Assembly (NCBI GenBank): GCA_027484055.1
Contig: JAIXQH010000062.1
Coordinates: 62,001 to 126,000, forward strand
DNA from: Verrucomicrobiaceae bacterium
GTDB lineage: Bacteria > Verrucomicrobiota > Verrucomicrobiia > Verrucomicrobiales > Akkermansiaceae
Direction: 5' to 3'
DNA length: 64,000 nucleotides
Below the pieces are notes generated by a model that saw only the letters and a list, made by a program, of their open reading frames with translations, was not told the DNA's origin and made no database searches. Position numbers and translations under genes: made by a program. Of the stretch, positions 17,504-27,045 are shown piece after piece (position 1 is the stretch's first letter; each line of letters opens with the position of its first letter).

Positions 17504-18955
17504 TCATTGGGTTGAAAAATAATGGCTGAACCACCCTTTTTCCTGATCGTTTAAAGATTTGGAGGGGATTCCCGGCGGTATGAATTGCTCCGTCCACTGT
17601 TGGAGTTTTTTCCGCATTTCAGAAGCACGTTGGGGATCTGATGCGATCCGATTTTTGTTTTCATGTGCATCACTGCCAAGGTTGAACAGAAATTCCGTGT
17701 CTTTCCCCGCACTGAGATACTTCCACTCTCCTTCGCGGATTGCCGCCTGGTTCCAGAAGCGCCAGCATAAAGTCTCGTGTGGAGCGGCGGTGTTTTTCCC
17801 AGACAGGTAAGGCATCAAGTTCACACCATCTAGAGAAGGGGTTGCTGGCAGGCCAGCCATTGCATTCGCAGTGGCTGCAAAATCGAGCGAACTCACGGGT
17901 TTAGAATAAATTTTACCGGCAGGCAGAGTGCCGGGCCATGAGTAAATCATCGGCACGCGGATGCCACCTTCACTGAGCATCCCTTTTTCGCCGACCCAAG
18001 GTGTGTTGAGCGAGCCGTCCCAACCGCCAGGATCGCCTTTGATGGGGCTATCGACTTTTTTGATTTTCAAGGGCGCACCGTTGTCACTGGTGAACATGAT
18101 AAGGGTGTTCTGATCCAGTCTGTGGGCGCGGAGTTTTTGCATGATTGCACCGACGCCGTCATCAATGGCGGCGATCATTGAGAGTGCGTAGCGGCGGCGT
18201 TCCGGCATGGGGCCGGGGAAGCGGGCTAGGTATTTTTCGGTGGCTTCGAGCGGGGTGTGGGGTCCGTAGTAGCCGATGTGCAGGTAAAAGGGCTTGGCGT
18301 GATTTCGCTCGATGAAGGTGACGGCAGCCTGAGTTTGCACGTCGATCCTGAAATCTTTCGGCATTGGGACGCTTTCGCCATCGGGTTTGAGGTCGCGGCC
18401 ATCGAGCGCGAAATTTGCCCGATACTTGGTTATTTCTCCCCAGAAGAACTCATGAAATCCTTGTTGGCCGGGGCCATAGCGGAGGATTTGTGAGAGAGGG
18501 ATTTTGGGTCTTTCTTTTGAGCCTTCCGGGTAGTTAGGCAGATTCGTTTCCATCCATTTGACCGAAGTGGGGTTGGGTTCCAGATGCCACTTTCCGACAA
18601 AACCGCAGCGGTAGCCTGCTGGGCCGAGTCGTTCAGCCAAGGTAACTGCGTCCCTCGGGAGTGGTACGTCTGGGATGGTATCGATGCCATAGCGTTGTTG
18701 GAAGCAACCGGTAATGATGGCGGCTCGCGAGGGTGAGCACTGGGGCGATGTGATATAGCCAGAAGTGCAGCGAACACCTTCCGCTGCCAGTGCGTCAAGG
18801 TGGGGTGTTTTAAGATCTTTCTCAACGCCCTGAATGCCGAGATCGGCCCAGCCCATGTCATCGGTGAGGATGACGATGAGGTTTGGCTTGCTGGGGGTCT
18901 CCGCCACAGCCAGCGCAAGGAGGGAGCCCGTGATGAGAATGAGAAGGGATTTCAT
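17504..18955 (-). CDS. Secreted sulfatase (family S1), CSPSR type
   Basis: Formylglycine-dependent sulfatase of 483 residues, exported (signal peptide 1-19). The first metal-binding pair is in LTDDMGWADLG, the maturation motif is CSPSRAA in the QCSPSR context, and a second metal site is in MFTSDNGAPLK. Last gene of the long minus-strand run of sulfatases; 16 bp separate it from the upstream HEAT-containing sulfatase. It closely resembles in layout the sulfatases at 20808 and 22233 (both QC-x-PSR, DNGAPLK), suggesting expansion by duplication. The exact sulfated sugar cannot be deduced. Confidence 0.9.
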   Translation of the reverse strand: MKSLLILITGSLLALAVAETPSKPNLIVILTDDMGWADLGIQGVEKDLKTPHLDALAAEGVRCTSGYITSPQCSPSRAAIITGCFQQRYGIDTIPDVPLPRDAVTLAERLGPAGYRCGFVGKWHLEPNPTSVKWMETNLPNYPEGSKERPKIPLSQILRYGPGQQGFHEFFWGEITKYRANFALDGRDLKPDGESVPMPKDFRIDVQTQAAVTFIERNHAKPFYLHIGYYGPHTPLEATEKYLARFPGPMPERRRYALSMIAAIDDGVGAIMQKLRAHRLDQNTLIMFTSDNGAPLKIKKVDSPIKGDPGGWDGSLNTPWVGEKGMLSEGGIRVPMIYSWPGTLPAGKIYSKPVSSLDFAATANAMAGLPATPSLDGVNLMPYLSGKNTAAPHETLCWRFWNQAAIREGEWKYLSAGKDTEFLFNLGSDAHENKNRIASDPQRASEMRKKLQQWTEQFIPPGIPSKSLNDQEKGWFSHYFSTQ

Positions 18956-18971
18956 GGGGTGTTGCGGAAGG

Positions 18972-20807
18972 TCATTGGCTCATTTCAACACCGCCGAGCT
19001 GGAGGAGTTGTATTGCGCGTTTCGAATAGTTGCCTTTGGCGAAATCTTTGGTGGCTAGGCCCTTGGTGGAGTCACTCGCTTTGAGGAGTTTGAGTCCGTC
19101 CAGCGCCCAGAGTACATGGAGGTCGCGGGAGGCGGATTTCGCTTCAGCGAGTAGCTGGGAGACGGCGGTTGTGCGTTCTGAACCCCCGAGATGGCCATAG
19201 GCGACCATGGCGGTGATCCGGGTGCTGGGGTCTGGGTCTGCCATGGCTTTTTCCAGTGAGGCGGCAGCGGGCTTGGCCCCACTGCCGAGCACGCGGAGGC
19301 CGAGGGCGGCCCAGTAGCGGAGGATGGAGTTGGGGTGGGTGAGGCCGGAGGAAAAGGTGGGGAGGTTCGCCGGATCTCGCGCAGCGGCGAGATTGGCGAG
19401 TTTGAGGATTTTCGGGAGCGGGTAGTTTTCTGGCGACTGGGCGAAGTCGTAAATGGTGGATTTTCCGGCTTGGTCGATCGCTTCGCTGAGTGGCTCGGGG
19501 ATGAAGCCGAGGTCGTGGGTCTTGAGAATTTGGCGGTCTAGCTCGGCGCGGAGTTGGTCGAGTTTTCCCGCTGAAACGAGGGAATTTACCTCATGAGGAT
19601 CGGCTTGGGCGTCGAAAAGTTCTTCCGATGGCTGGGGCAGGAAATAGGCGGACTGAAGTGGGGTGGTGCGACCGGCTTGGAACTCGCGCCACTGCGAGCG
19701 GAGGCCGGATTGGCCCCATGGGAAGTCGAGCATTTGGAAGCGTTGACGATCTGGCTCGTAGTTGCGGATGTATTTCCAACGACCGTCCGTGATGCCGCGC
19801 CGCAGGTCGGGTGACTCGTCGAAACGCCCGGAAAAGAGGAAGATAAATGGCGAAGGCGGCTCGGTTTTTTCACCGAGGAAGACACTGCCAGTCATGGTGG
19901 CGGGGGCCTTGGCTTGTGCGATGGCGAGGAAGGTTTTCGGGAAATCGGTGAATGCCACGAGGCGTTCGTTGGTGCTGCCCGGCTGACCCGCGCTCCAGGA
20001 TTTCCATTTTTCCGGCACGTAAACGATGAGTGGGACGTGGGTGCCGCTGTCGTAGAGGTAGCGCTTGCTGCGGAGCGTGATGCCGCCGTGATCGGAGCAA
20101 TAGACGACGATGGTGTTCTCTGCCTCGCCGCGGTCTTTGAGGTCTTGGAGGAGCTTGCCGACCCGCTGGTCCATGTCATGGATGCGGTCGTACATTCGCT
20201 GCCAATCCATTAAATTTTCTGTTGTCCTGACTTGATAGAGCGGGATGTCGAGAGTCTCACTGATGGATTTAGGGTTCTTGTAATGCTTTGGATAGTGTTC
20301 TTCGAAAATTTGGCCTTCGTGAGAGACTTCGACGTTGAAGACGGCGAAAAATGGCTGGCCGGGAGGACGGTTTTTGTAATGCGCGTTTTTACTGCAATCG
20401 TTCCAAATCTCTTTGGTGATGGTACGGGTGTTGTAGTCGGTTTTCGCGTTGTTCGTGACATAGTATCCGGCGGCCCGCAGCGCGGTGGGATAGGGAATGA
20501 TGGAGTCCGGCACGCGGTAGGTGCTGCGCATCCCTTGAAGCCCGGCGCTGGAGGCGGGGAGTCCGAGGATGAGGGAAGCGCGCGAAAGGGCGCAGACCGG
20601 AGCATGAGTGAAGCACTGGGTGTAGTGCACGCCGCTAGCAGCCAGTGAATCCAGGACGGGAGTGCGTGCGTTGTTATCCCCATAACAACCGAGGAAGCGA
20701 CCGTTATCCTCACTGGTGATCCAGAGGATGTTAGGGCGTTCTTCCGCGTGGGCTAGGAGGCTAACGAGCAGACCTAGCAGGGTGAATCGATAGGGTTTAC
20801 CGAGCAT
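18972..20807 (-). CDS. Secreted sulfatase with C-terminal HEAT-like repeats, CALSR motif
   Basis: 611 residues. Signal peptide, then an S1 sulfatase core of the heparan N-sulfatase-like group (ITSEDNGRFLGCYGD, YCSDHGG). The maturation site reads CALSR, with Leu in place of the Pro normally required by the formylglycine-generating enzyme. Roughly the last 130 residues look like HEAT repeats (LRYWAALGLRVLG, TRITAMVAYGHLGG, LHVLWALDGLKLL), an add-on also found in other planctomycete and verrucomicrobial sulfatases. The start codon directly follows the stop of the upstream sulfatase with no gap, so the two are coupled. Confidence 0.87.
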   Translation of the reverse strand: MLGKPYRFTLLGLLVSLLAHAEERPNILWITSEDNGRFLGCYGDNNARTPVLDSLAASGVHYTQCFTHAPVCALSRASLILGLPASSAGLQGMRSTYRVPDSIIPYPTALRAAGYYVTNNAKTDYNTRTITKEIWNDCSKNAHYKNRPPGQPFFAVFNVEVSHEGQIFEEHYPKHYKNPKSISETLDIPLYQVRTTENLMDWQRMYDRIHDMDQRVGKLLQDLKDRGEAENTIVVYCSDHGGITLRSKRYLYDSGTHVPLIVYVPEKWKSWSAGQPGSTNERLVAFTDFPKTFLAIAQAKAPATMTGSVFLGEKTEPPSPFIFLFSGRFDESPDLRRGITDGRWKYIRNYEPDRQRFQMLDFPWGQSGLRSQWREFQAGRTTPLQSAYFLPQPSEELFDAQADPHEVNSLVSAGKLDQLRAELDRQILKTHDLGFIPEPLSEAIDQAGKSTIYDFAQSPENYPLPKILKLANLAAARDPANLPTFSSGLTHPNSILRYWAALGLRVLGSGAKPAAASLEKAMADPDPSTRITAMVAYGHLGGSERTTAVSQLLAEAKSASRDLHVLWALDGLKLLKASDSTKGLATKDFAKGNYSKRAIQLLQLGGVEMSQ

Positions 20808-22205
20808 TCACTTTTTGGGTTGATTTATGTGATCATCGAAAAACGTTTGATCCGGTGCGACGACAGCTGTTGGCAGTCCTGGGATTTTCAAGGTGCTATC
20901 CCAAGCGATGAGACGCTTTTCTAAATCGGCGGCGACTTCGGGAAATTTCGCGATGAGATTGACCGTTTCCGAGGTGCCGTCTGGGGCGCTGAGGTCGAAG
21001 AGATAGCGTTCTTTGTTGCCTAATAGGATCAGTTTCCAGTGGTCCGCGCGGATGGCGGCTTGGCTACGCCAGCGCCAGTAGAGGGCATCGTGGGGGACGC
21101 CGGTTTTCTCGCCGAGCAGGAAGGGCATGAGGTTGACGCCGTCGAGTTTGGAATCATCCGGAAGTCCCGCGACGGCATTCGCGGTGGCGGCGACATCGAG
21201 ATTGATGACGGGGGAATCGTAGGTCTTCCCGGCTGGGAGGGTGCCGGGCCATGTGGCGATGAATGGGGTGCGGATGCCGCCGTCGGTGAGCATGCCTTTT
21301 TCCCCGACGAGTGGAAGATTCAGCGAGCCGTCCCACGAGCCTGCCTTGAGGGGTGCTCCGTTATCGCCGATGAAGAAGATGAGGGTGTTTTTTTCGATGC
21401 CTTGTTCTTTTAGTTTCGCACGGAGGCGGCCGATGCCGTCGTCCATGGCGGCGATCATGGCAAGTGCCTGGCGGCGTTCTTTGGGGAGGCTAGTTGGGGT
21501 TTTGGAAAACCAAGGTTCGGGGGATTCAAGCGGGACGTGCGGGGTGTAGAAGGCGAGATAGAGAAAGAAGGGGTCTTTCGGGTGGCGCTCGACGAATGAG
21601 ATCGCGGCATCGGCCTGCCAGAGGCAGCGGAAGCGGGTGTCGCTGAGCATTTTTGGGGCACCGGGGACTTTGTTTCCTTTTAGATCGTGAGAGGAAATGA
21701 AGCGGTTCATGGCTCCGGTGTTGTATTCTTGGAAGCCTTGGTTGAGTGGCATGAACTGCATCTTACCGCCCTTCGCGGGTGCTGCGGATTCATCGGCCTC
21801 TTTGCCTTTGGTCGGCGGTGGCTCCAGGTGCCACTTGCCGACTTGGCATGAAATGTAGCCAGCGGCTTTGAGGCGTTCTGCGATGGTCACTTCGGCGACG
21901 GGTAAGGGGCCTTTGCCATTGTCATCCACGCCGAAGCGTTGTTGATAACGACCCGTGATGACACCAGCTCGCGATGGCACACATTGTGGCGCACTCACAT
22001 AGCCATGGGAAAAGCGAATCCCATCACGAACGAGTGCGTCGAGATTGGGGGTTTGGATGTCTTTATCCACGCCTTGGGAACCGAGGTCGGCGAAGCCATG
22101 GTCATCGCTGTAAATGAGGATGATGTTCGGCTTCGCCGGAGGTGTGGCGTGGACGAGGCTGGCTGATAGGAGCAGGAAATAGTGGAGTAGTAAGGAAATT
22201 TTCAT
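20808..22205 (-). CDS. Secreted sulfatase (family S1), CVPSR type
   Basis: 465-residue exported sulfatase. Signal peptide ending VHA, first metal pair in IYSDDHGFADLG, canonical maturation motif CVPSRAG, and second metal site FIGDNGAPLK. The region after residue 370 contains the W-x-L-Y-L-FDLS C-terminal subdomain. Stop and next start abut exactly (20808/20807), and 27 bp separate it from the upstream sulfatase. Middle of the tandem array. Confidence 0.9.
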   Translation of the reverse strand: MKISLLLHYFLLLSASLVHATPPAKPNIILIYSDDHGFADLGSQGVDKDIQTPNLDALVRDGIRFSHGYVSAPQCVPSRAGVITGRYQQRFGVDDNGKGPLPVAEVTIAERLKAAGYISCQVGKWHLEPPPTKGKEADESAAPAKGGKMQFMPLNQGFQEYNTGAMNRFISSHDLKGNKVPGAPKMLSDTRFRCLWQADAAISFVERHPKDPFFLYLAFYTPHVPLESPEPWFSKTPTSLPKERRQALAMIAAMDDGIGRLRAKLKEQGIEKNTLIFFIGDNGAPLKAGSWDGSLNLPLVGEKGMLTDGGIRTPFIATWPGTLPAGKTYDSPVINLDVAATANAVAGLPDDSKLDGVNLMPFLLGEKTGVPHDALYWRWRSQAAIRADHWKLILLGNKERYLFDLSAPDGTSETVNLIAKFPEVAADLEKRLIAWDSTLKIPGLPTAVVAPDQTFFDDHINQPKK

Positions 22206-22232
22206 TGGTGATTTTCAAGTTGAGCGCTGGGG

Positions 22233-23759
22233 TCACTCGGGGCTTTTGTCGGGATTTTTGGAGACTTTGGGTTTGCCTTTTCCCCTGCCTTTCGGGTTGT
22301 TAGTGGCGGGTGCTGGTTTGGATATTTTACCGTCGTAATAAAAATCAAAATAACGCGAAGCGGCTTTTGTGCTGGGGGCGTTACCGAAGCCGCTTGGGAT
22401 TAAGGTCTTACTCCAAGTATCTAATTCAGCGCGGAGGGTGCGACCGAGTTCGGCTTGTTGGGGCAGGAGGTTGTGCTTTTCTTCCGGGTCTGAGGCGAGG
22501 TCGAAGAGGTATTGTCGATCTCCACTGAAGATATACTTTGAATCTCCCTTGCGGATGACGAATTGGCCCATCCAGCGCCAGTAGAGTGCTTCGTGGGGAC
22601 GGCCTTTGTTTTCTCCGGTGAGGAAGGGAAGTAAGTTAACCCCATCGAGTGTCGGGTCGGTGGCTTGCCCGGAGATGGCGGTCGCGGTGGCGGCGACGTC
22701 GAGGGAGATGACGGGATTCGAATAAACCTGTCCGCCGGGGATGGTGCCTTTCCATTGGAGAACGAAGGGCGTGCGGATGCCGCCTTCGCTGAGCATGCCT
22801 TTTTCGCCATTCATCGGCACGTTCAGTGAACCGTCCCAATTTCCGCCGCCGCTGGGGGTGCCTGGCTTGAGGGTTTTGAGCGAGTCTGGACCGGTTTCAT
22901 AGGTGAAGGGGATCATCTTGAGCGGTGCACCATTGTCACCGATTAGGACAACGAGGGTGTTTTCCTCCAAGCCATTTTTACGGAGTGTTTCGAGGACTCT
23001 GCCGATGCCGTCGTCGATGCAGGAGAGTGCGCCGAGGGCTTTGCGGCGTTCCTCGGGCATGGGTCCGGGGAAGCGGGCGAGGTATTTTTTAGGGGCATCG
23101 AGCGGGACGTGTGGCCCGCGGTAGGCGAGGTAGAAGAAGAAGGGCTGGGTTTTAAATCGCTCGATAAAGGTGCAGGCAAAAGTGGTGATGGCTTCCAGAT
23201 GGTAGGCACCGCCCTTCTGCACTTGGGGTGGGACGTCCTTGCCGGTGAGGTCCATGTTCCAGTGGCCCGGGCCGTCGCTGTGTTTGAAGAAGGCCTTGTC
23301 GAAGCCCAGTTTGACGAGGTCGGCGCTATCGTCCGAACCGAGGTGGGATTTCCCCGCCATGCCGGTGGCGTAGCCGACACTTTTCATGCGTTTCGGGAGG
23401 TTGTTTAAACTGAAGAACTTTTCTTTCAGTCCACTGACGTCCCCCCATGAGCCGTTGTTATCCATGCCAAATTTCCCCTGATACTGGCCGCTCATCAAGC
23501 CGCAGCGGGAGGGCGAGCACTGGGGTGCGGTGACGTAGCCTGAGGCCATTCGCACGCCGTGGGCGGCGATGGAGTCGATGTTAGGCGTTTTCACGTCTTT
23601 CATGATGCCTTGGCAACTGAGGTCTGCGTAGCCGTGGTCGTCGGTGAAAATGACGATGATGTTAGGCTTCGGTCTTTCTGCGAACGTGGGCAGGGTGGCC
23701 CATGAGTAGGTCAGAGCGAGGAGGGAGATGGAGTGAAGGGTTTTTACCACGGATTTCAC
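22233..23759 (-). CDS. Secreted sulfatase (family S1), CSPSR type with basic tail
   Basis: 508 residues with GTG as probable start. That start lies inside a 9-bp tandem repeat (23748-23772), so the first codons are repeat-derived. Signal peptide, FTDDHGYADLS metal pair, CSPSRCG maturation motif, and LIGDNGAPLK second metal site. The extreme C-terminus is a Lys/Gly/Pro-rich tail (GRGKGKPKVSKNP), a feature shared with the sulfatases at 27046 and 28706, perhaps for binding anionic polysaccharide or the cell surface (inference). Confidence 0.88.
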   Translation of the reverse strand: MKSVVKTLHSISLLALTYSWATLPTFAERPKPNIIVIFTDDHGYADLSCQGIMKDVKTPNIDSIAAHGVRMASGYVTAPQCSPSRCGLMSGQYQGKFGMDNNGSWGDVSGLKEKFFSLNNLPKRMKSVGYATGMAGKSHLGSDDSADLVKLGFDKAFFKHSDGPGHWNMDLTGKDVPPQVQKGGAYHLEAITTFACTFIERFKTQPFFFYLAYRGPHVPLDAPKKYLARFPGPMPEERRKALGALSCIDDGIGRVLETLRKNGLEENTLVVLIGDNGAPLKMIPFTYETGPDSLKTLKPGTPSGGGNWDGSLNVPMNGEKGMLSEGGIRTPFVLQWKGTIPGGQVYSNPVISLDVAATATAISGQATDPTLDGVNLLPFLTGENKGRPHEALYWRWMGQFVIRKGDSKYIFSGDRQYLFDLASDPEEKHNLLPQQAELGRTLRAELDTWSKTLIPSGFGNAPSTKAASRYFDFYYDGKISKPAPATNNPKGRGKGKPKVSKNPDKSPE

Positions 23760-23772
23760 GGATTTACGGATT
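23748..23772. repeat. 9-bp tandem repeat CACGGATTT
   Basis: Two exact copies of CACGGATTT (23748-23756, 23757-23765) and a partial third. This resembles the short interspersed element seen between genes in many bacterial genomes. Here it overlaps the start of the 22233 sulfatase gene and falls in the 85-bp gap between two sulfatases. Confidence 0.6.
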
Positions 23773-23844
23773 GAGTGAAAGAGGTGAAGACGGAAATTGT
23801 GAACTAGAAGTGCCCAATTGATGATAATTTCATGAGGGTTTTTT

Positions 23845-25395
23845 TCAGTTAGCGGCCCGGCGTGGGATGGTCTTGGGGTGGACGTCTGGGTCTTTGGAGG
23901 CTTGTCGCCAGTCGGTCATTTCCTTCCGCATTCGGGTGAGGGTGTCGGCGTGCTGTGGATCTGCGATGAGATTTTTCACAGCCCATGGGTCGTCTTGGAG
24001 GTCGTAGAGTTCTTCTTTGGGCGCGTCCCCCATGCAGAGTTGGCGGAGGAGTTCGTAAGGGAGAGGTTGGTCGGTCTTGTGGCGGACGGTTTCGTCGTGG
24101 AGGTCGATGGCATACTGGGGGCCGGGATCTCCGTATTCGCCATTTCCGGTCCCGATGTTGATGGCTTTTTCCTCGGGGAGCTGGGTCTTGGTCTGGATGA
24201 TGTTGGCGATGTAGTAGAAGCGACCATCGCAGACGGCGCGGGCCATGGAGGCGTCTCCTTTGGCACCGATTTGTGATGAGAGGCTGTTGTTAGTCTCGGT
24301 CATGATGGTGCTGCGGTCGGGAAGCGCATCGCTCTTGCCGGATAAAATGGGCCAGAGGGATTTGGCATGAGTTTTCTCGATGGGTGGGAGTCCGAAGGCT
24401 TCGAGGAAGGTGGGATTGAAGTCCATTTGTGAAACGGGAGCACTAATGACACGTCCGGGCTTGATGCCGGGACCTTTGATGAAAAGTGGGATCTGTGTGC
24501 CGGCGGGGTAGATGCTCGTTTTACCCCGTGCGTAGCCGATGCCGTGGTCACCGGTTACGACGACGAGGGTGTTGGCGGCTTGACCACTGGCTTCGAGCTT
24601 CTTGAGCATGGTGCCGACGAATTCGTCCATGTTCCGGACGCAGGAGTAATACTGTGCGAGGTCGATGCCTGAGGCGGGCGTGTCCGGCAGCCAGGGGGGC
24701 ATGGTGATGGTGGCAGGATCGACGTCGGTGGGGGCGGAGTTTTTATCTTTGGGATCGGTGAGCTTGTCCTGCACATGCCTCCACCACGGGGCGTGGGTGT
24801 CGCCGGGATTGCACCAGAAGAGCCAAGGCTTGTCTCCGGCGGCTTTGATGACGGCGTCGAGGTCATCTCGCTCGACGAAGACGTCGTAAGGGAAATTCCG
24901 TGCGGGCTGGACGTGGAGTTTACCGGAGAGGGCGCAGTAGATGCTGCCTGCTTTGAGCCGCTGAATGAGATTCGGGATATATTCATGCATGCCGCCGGCG
25001 CCGAGGTTGGTGGGGTCGTTGCCTTTGGTTAAAGGACTGGGCAGGGGAATCCATTTGTCGGGATTGTCGCCGTTTTTAGCAGCATTGACGACATTTCTCC
25101 AAATACCGTTCGCATGGGGAAGAAGTCCGCTGTAAATGGCGCCTTTGCTCGGCGAGCAGACCGATTGGCCGCAGAAGGCGTGGGTGAAGGTCACGCTTTG
25201 GGCGGCGAGAGCGTCGAGGTTGGGTGTTTTTAGTCCGGTGAGGTGGGTGTTCGGCTCGCGCAGGCCACGTTCGCTGGTGTAGTAACCGAAATCCTCGATG
25301 TAGATGAAAAGGATGTTAGGGCGTGGAGATGCGGCGTGCGCCAAAGGTATTAGCGCAAGAGCACCCAAGAGTCGTCGTATCGGACCGGGTATCAT
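23845..25395 (-). CDS. Secreted sulfatase (family S1), variant CSPSK motif
   Basis: About 516 residues from the preferred start at 25395, whose ATG overlaps the TGA of the small upstream gene; another in-frame ATG lies at 25401. The longer open frame to 25620 reads out of the small gene and is not natural. Signal peptide, then FIYIEDFGYY, where Glu-Asp replaces the usual Asp-Asp metal pair. The maturation motif is CSPSK, with Lys in place of Arg. The second metal site is VTGDHGIGYARG, the DH type of the heparan/N-sulfatase-like subfamilies. Whether FGE can convert CSPSK is uncertain. Confidence 0.85.
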   Translation of the reverse strand: MIPGPIRRLLGALALIPLAHAASPRPNILFIYIEDFGYYTSERGLREPNTHLTGLKTPNLDALAAQSVTFTHAFCGQSVCSPSKGAIYSGLLPHANGIWRNVVNAAKNGDNPDKWIPLPSPLTKGNDPTNLGAGGMHEYIPNLIQRLKAGSIYCALSGKLHVQPARNFPYDVFVERDDLDAVIKAAGDKPWLFWCNPGDTHAPWWRHVQDKLTDPKDKNSAPTDVDPATITMPPWLPDTPASGIDLAQYYSCVRNMDEFVGTMLKKLEASGQAANTLVVVTGDHGIGYARGKTSIYPAGTQIPLFIKGPGIKPGRVISAPVSQMDFNPTFLEAFGLPPIEKTHAKSLWPILSGKSDALPDRSTIMTETNNSLSSQIGAKGDASMARAVCDGRFYYIANIIQTKTQLPEEKAINIGTGNGEYGDPGPQYAIDLHDETVRHKTDQPLPYELLRQLCMGDAPKEELYDLQDDPWAVKNLIADPQHADTLTRMRKEMTDWRQASKDPDVHPKTIPRRAAN

Positions 25396-25688
25396 ATCCA
25401 TTTTTTCAGTATGACTTTGTGCCATTCCATGAGCACACCGGTGATGGCCATGATCCCTGCGCCATCGGGTGACTTGGCAGCGGCGTCTTGGTCGAGCTGG
25501 ATTTGAATCCACATCGCGAGCGTCCCGCTGCCCATGTCGAATCCGCTGGGGAGGGGACGCCTGTCTCGGGTCTGGATGGCAGCTGGCTCGCCCCAGTGCT
25601 TCGGGTAGGTCTTGGCGCACAAGGGGCCGCTGACGATTGACAAAAGTGCCAAGAGGGCGGTGCTCAGATAAAGAGGCTTTAGGTACAT
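25392..25688 (-). CDS. Small secreted protein coupled to a sulfatase
   Basis: 98 residues with a signal peptide (MYLKPLYLSTALLALLSIVSG). The mature part of about 72 residues contains the motif PAAIQTRDRRPLPSGF and a C-terminal WHKVILKKW. No domain is recognised. The stop overlaps the start of the following sulfatase (ATGA), so the two are co-translated, and the gene sits between two sulfatases in the operon. It may be a partner or chaperone of that sulfatase, but nothing in the sequence proves this. Confidence 0.7.
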   Translation of the reverse strand: MYLKPLYLSTALLALLSIVSGPLCAKTYPKHWGEPAAIQTRDRRPLPSGFDMGSGTLAMWIQIQLDQDAAAKSPDGAGIMAITGVLMEWHKVILKKWI

Positions 25689-25712
25689 GGTCGTGAAACG
25701 GTGACGACGGGA

Positions 25713-26996
25713 TTAGGGCTTCCAGGCTTTTTCCTGAATGGCGGTGAGCCGCGTGACTTCCTCTGGATTCTTCGCGGCGAGGTTGACCTTTTCCATCGGA
25801 TCCGCCTTGAGGTCGAACAGTTGGATTTCCTGAGGGGCGGTGGTGTATTTCTGATCGGGACCGACGGTCCCGGGGGTGAGGAGCTTGGACCAGCCGTCGA
25901 TCACGGCTCTTGTGACGAGGCTCTTGGTGGGAGCCGTTAGGTCGGCGATGTTGTGGGTGTAGCTCTCGATGGTGATGGATTTCCGAGCGGTCATGGCTTC
26001 GCGTTCGAGGAGATCAAGTCCTGGGAGGTCGCTGGGAGCCTTGGCCCCGGCGATTTTCAGAATGGTCGGGGCGAAGTCGACGATGGAGGCGAGTGTCTCG
26101 TCATCCCGCATCGGTTTCACCTTGGCGGGCCAACGGACGAACATGGGGGTACGGATGCCGAGTTCGAAAGGAGAGAGCTTGGCGCGTGGGCCGGGGCCGG
26201 TATTTGCCGACCAGCCATTGTCCGCGAGGTAAAGGATGACGGTGTTCTCGGCGAGTTTGTTTTTCACGAGGTAGTCCTCCAGCTCGCCGCAGGTTTGGTC
26301 GAACCACTCGATCATGGCGTAGTATTTCTCGGCAGCGGGGGTGAGGCCTTTTCCTTGGAAATGGGCGAGCAGATCCTGCGGTGGATTGTGCGGTTGGTGA
26401 GGCATCATGGGGGCATACCACACGAAGAAGGGCTTTTTCTCGGATTGGGCGGAGTCGATGAAATCGAAAACTGGCTTCATGCCTTCGCGGCCGATGGCGA
26501 GGCCAGCGCCGCCATGGCGGCCTTCAGTGTCGGTCATGCCGTGGGTGAATCCGACTTCTTTGTAGGTCACGTTCCAGAGTTTTCCGCTTTGGAAAGTCAG
26601 GTAGCCAGCCTCGGTGAGTGACTTGGGGAGTGTGAGGGAATTGCTGAGCAGCTGCTGGGCGAGGGGGTCGCGTGAATTCGCGGGAGTGCCGGGTGGTTTG
26701 GCCGATTTGTCGAGGTCATTTCCGGTGATGCCATTTGCGTGCGGGAGTTTGCCGGTCAGCAAGCACGCTAGTGAAGGAGAGCAGACGGGCATGACGTAGC
26801 CACGCGTATAGAGAAGGCTTTGGGAGGCGATACGGTCGATGTTAGGCGTTTTCACGGAGGGGTGCCCCATGAAGCCGTAGTCGGGAAATCCTTGGTCATC
26901 TGAAATGATCAGAATGATGTTCGGCTTCTGGGGCTCTGCGGCTGAGACGGCTGCGAGGAAGGAGAGGGGTATGAGAAGGAGTGGAATGAGTTTCAT
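25713..26996 (-). CDS. Secreted sulfatase (family S1), variant CSPSL motif
   Basis: 427 residues from the ATG at 26996, which begins a clear signal peptide (MKLIPLLLIPLSFLAAVSA). The open frame runs on upstream to 27398 inside the previous sulfatase and that part is not real. IISDDQGFPDYG gives the metal pair, and YLADNGWSAN the second metal site. The maturation motif is CSPSL: Cys and Pro are kept, but Arg is replaced by Leu. The context PVCSPSLACLLTGKLPHANG is otherwise family-like. 24 bp upstream of the small secreted protein gene. Confidence 0.87.
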   Translation of the reverse strand: MKLIPLLLIPLSFLAAVSAAEPQKPNIILIISDDQGFPDYGFMGHPSVKTPNIDRIASQSLLYTRGYVMPVCSPSLACLLTGKLPHANGITGNDLDKSAKPPGTPANSRDPLAQQLLSNSLTLPKSLTEAGYLTFQSGKLWNVTYKEVGFTHGMTDTEGRHGGAGLAIGREGMKPVFDFIDSAQSEKKPFFVWYAPMMPHQPHNPPQDLLAHFQGKGLTPAAEKYYAMIEWFDQTCGELEDYLVKNKLAENTVILYLADNGWSANTGPGPRAKLSPFELGIRTPMFVRWPAKVKPMRDDETLASIVDFAPTILKIAGAKAPSDLPGLDLLEREAMTARKSITIESYTHNIADLTAPTKSLVTRAVIDGWSKLLTPGTVGPDQKYTTAPQEIQLFDLKADPMEKVNLAAKNPEEVTRLTAIQEKAWKP

Positions 26997-27045
26997 AGTG
27001 ATGGGGCGGTTACGGATTGAAGTTGGGGAAATGGGGCCTAGCGGC

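Noticed and set aside
23845..25620. Longer version of the sulfatase beginning at 25620
   Set aside because: The extra residues are an out-of-frame reading of the small secreted-protein gene; the start overlapping its stop gives a proper signal peptide.
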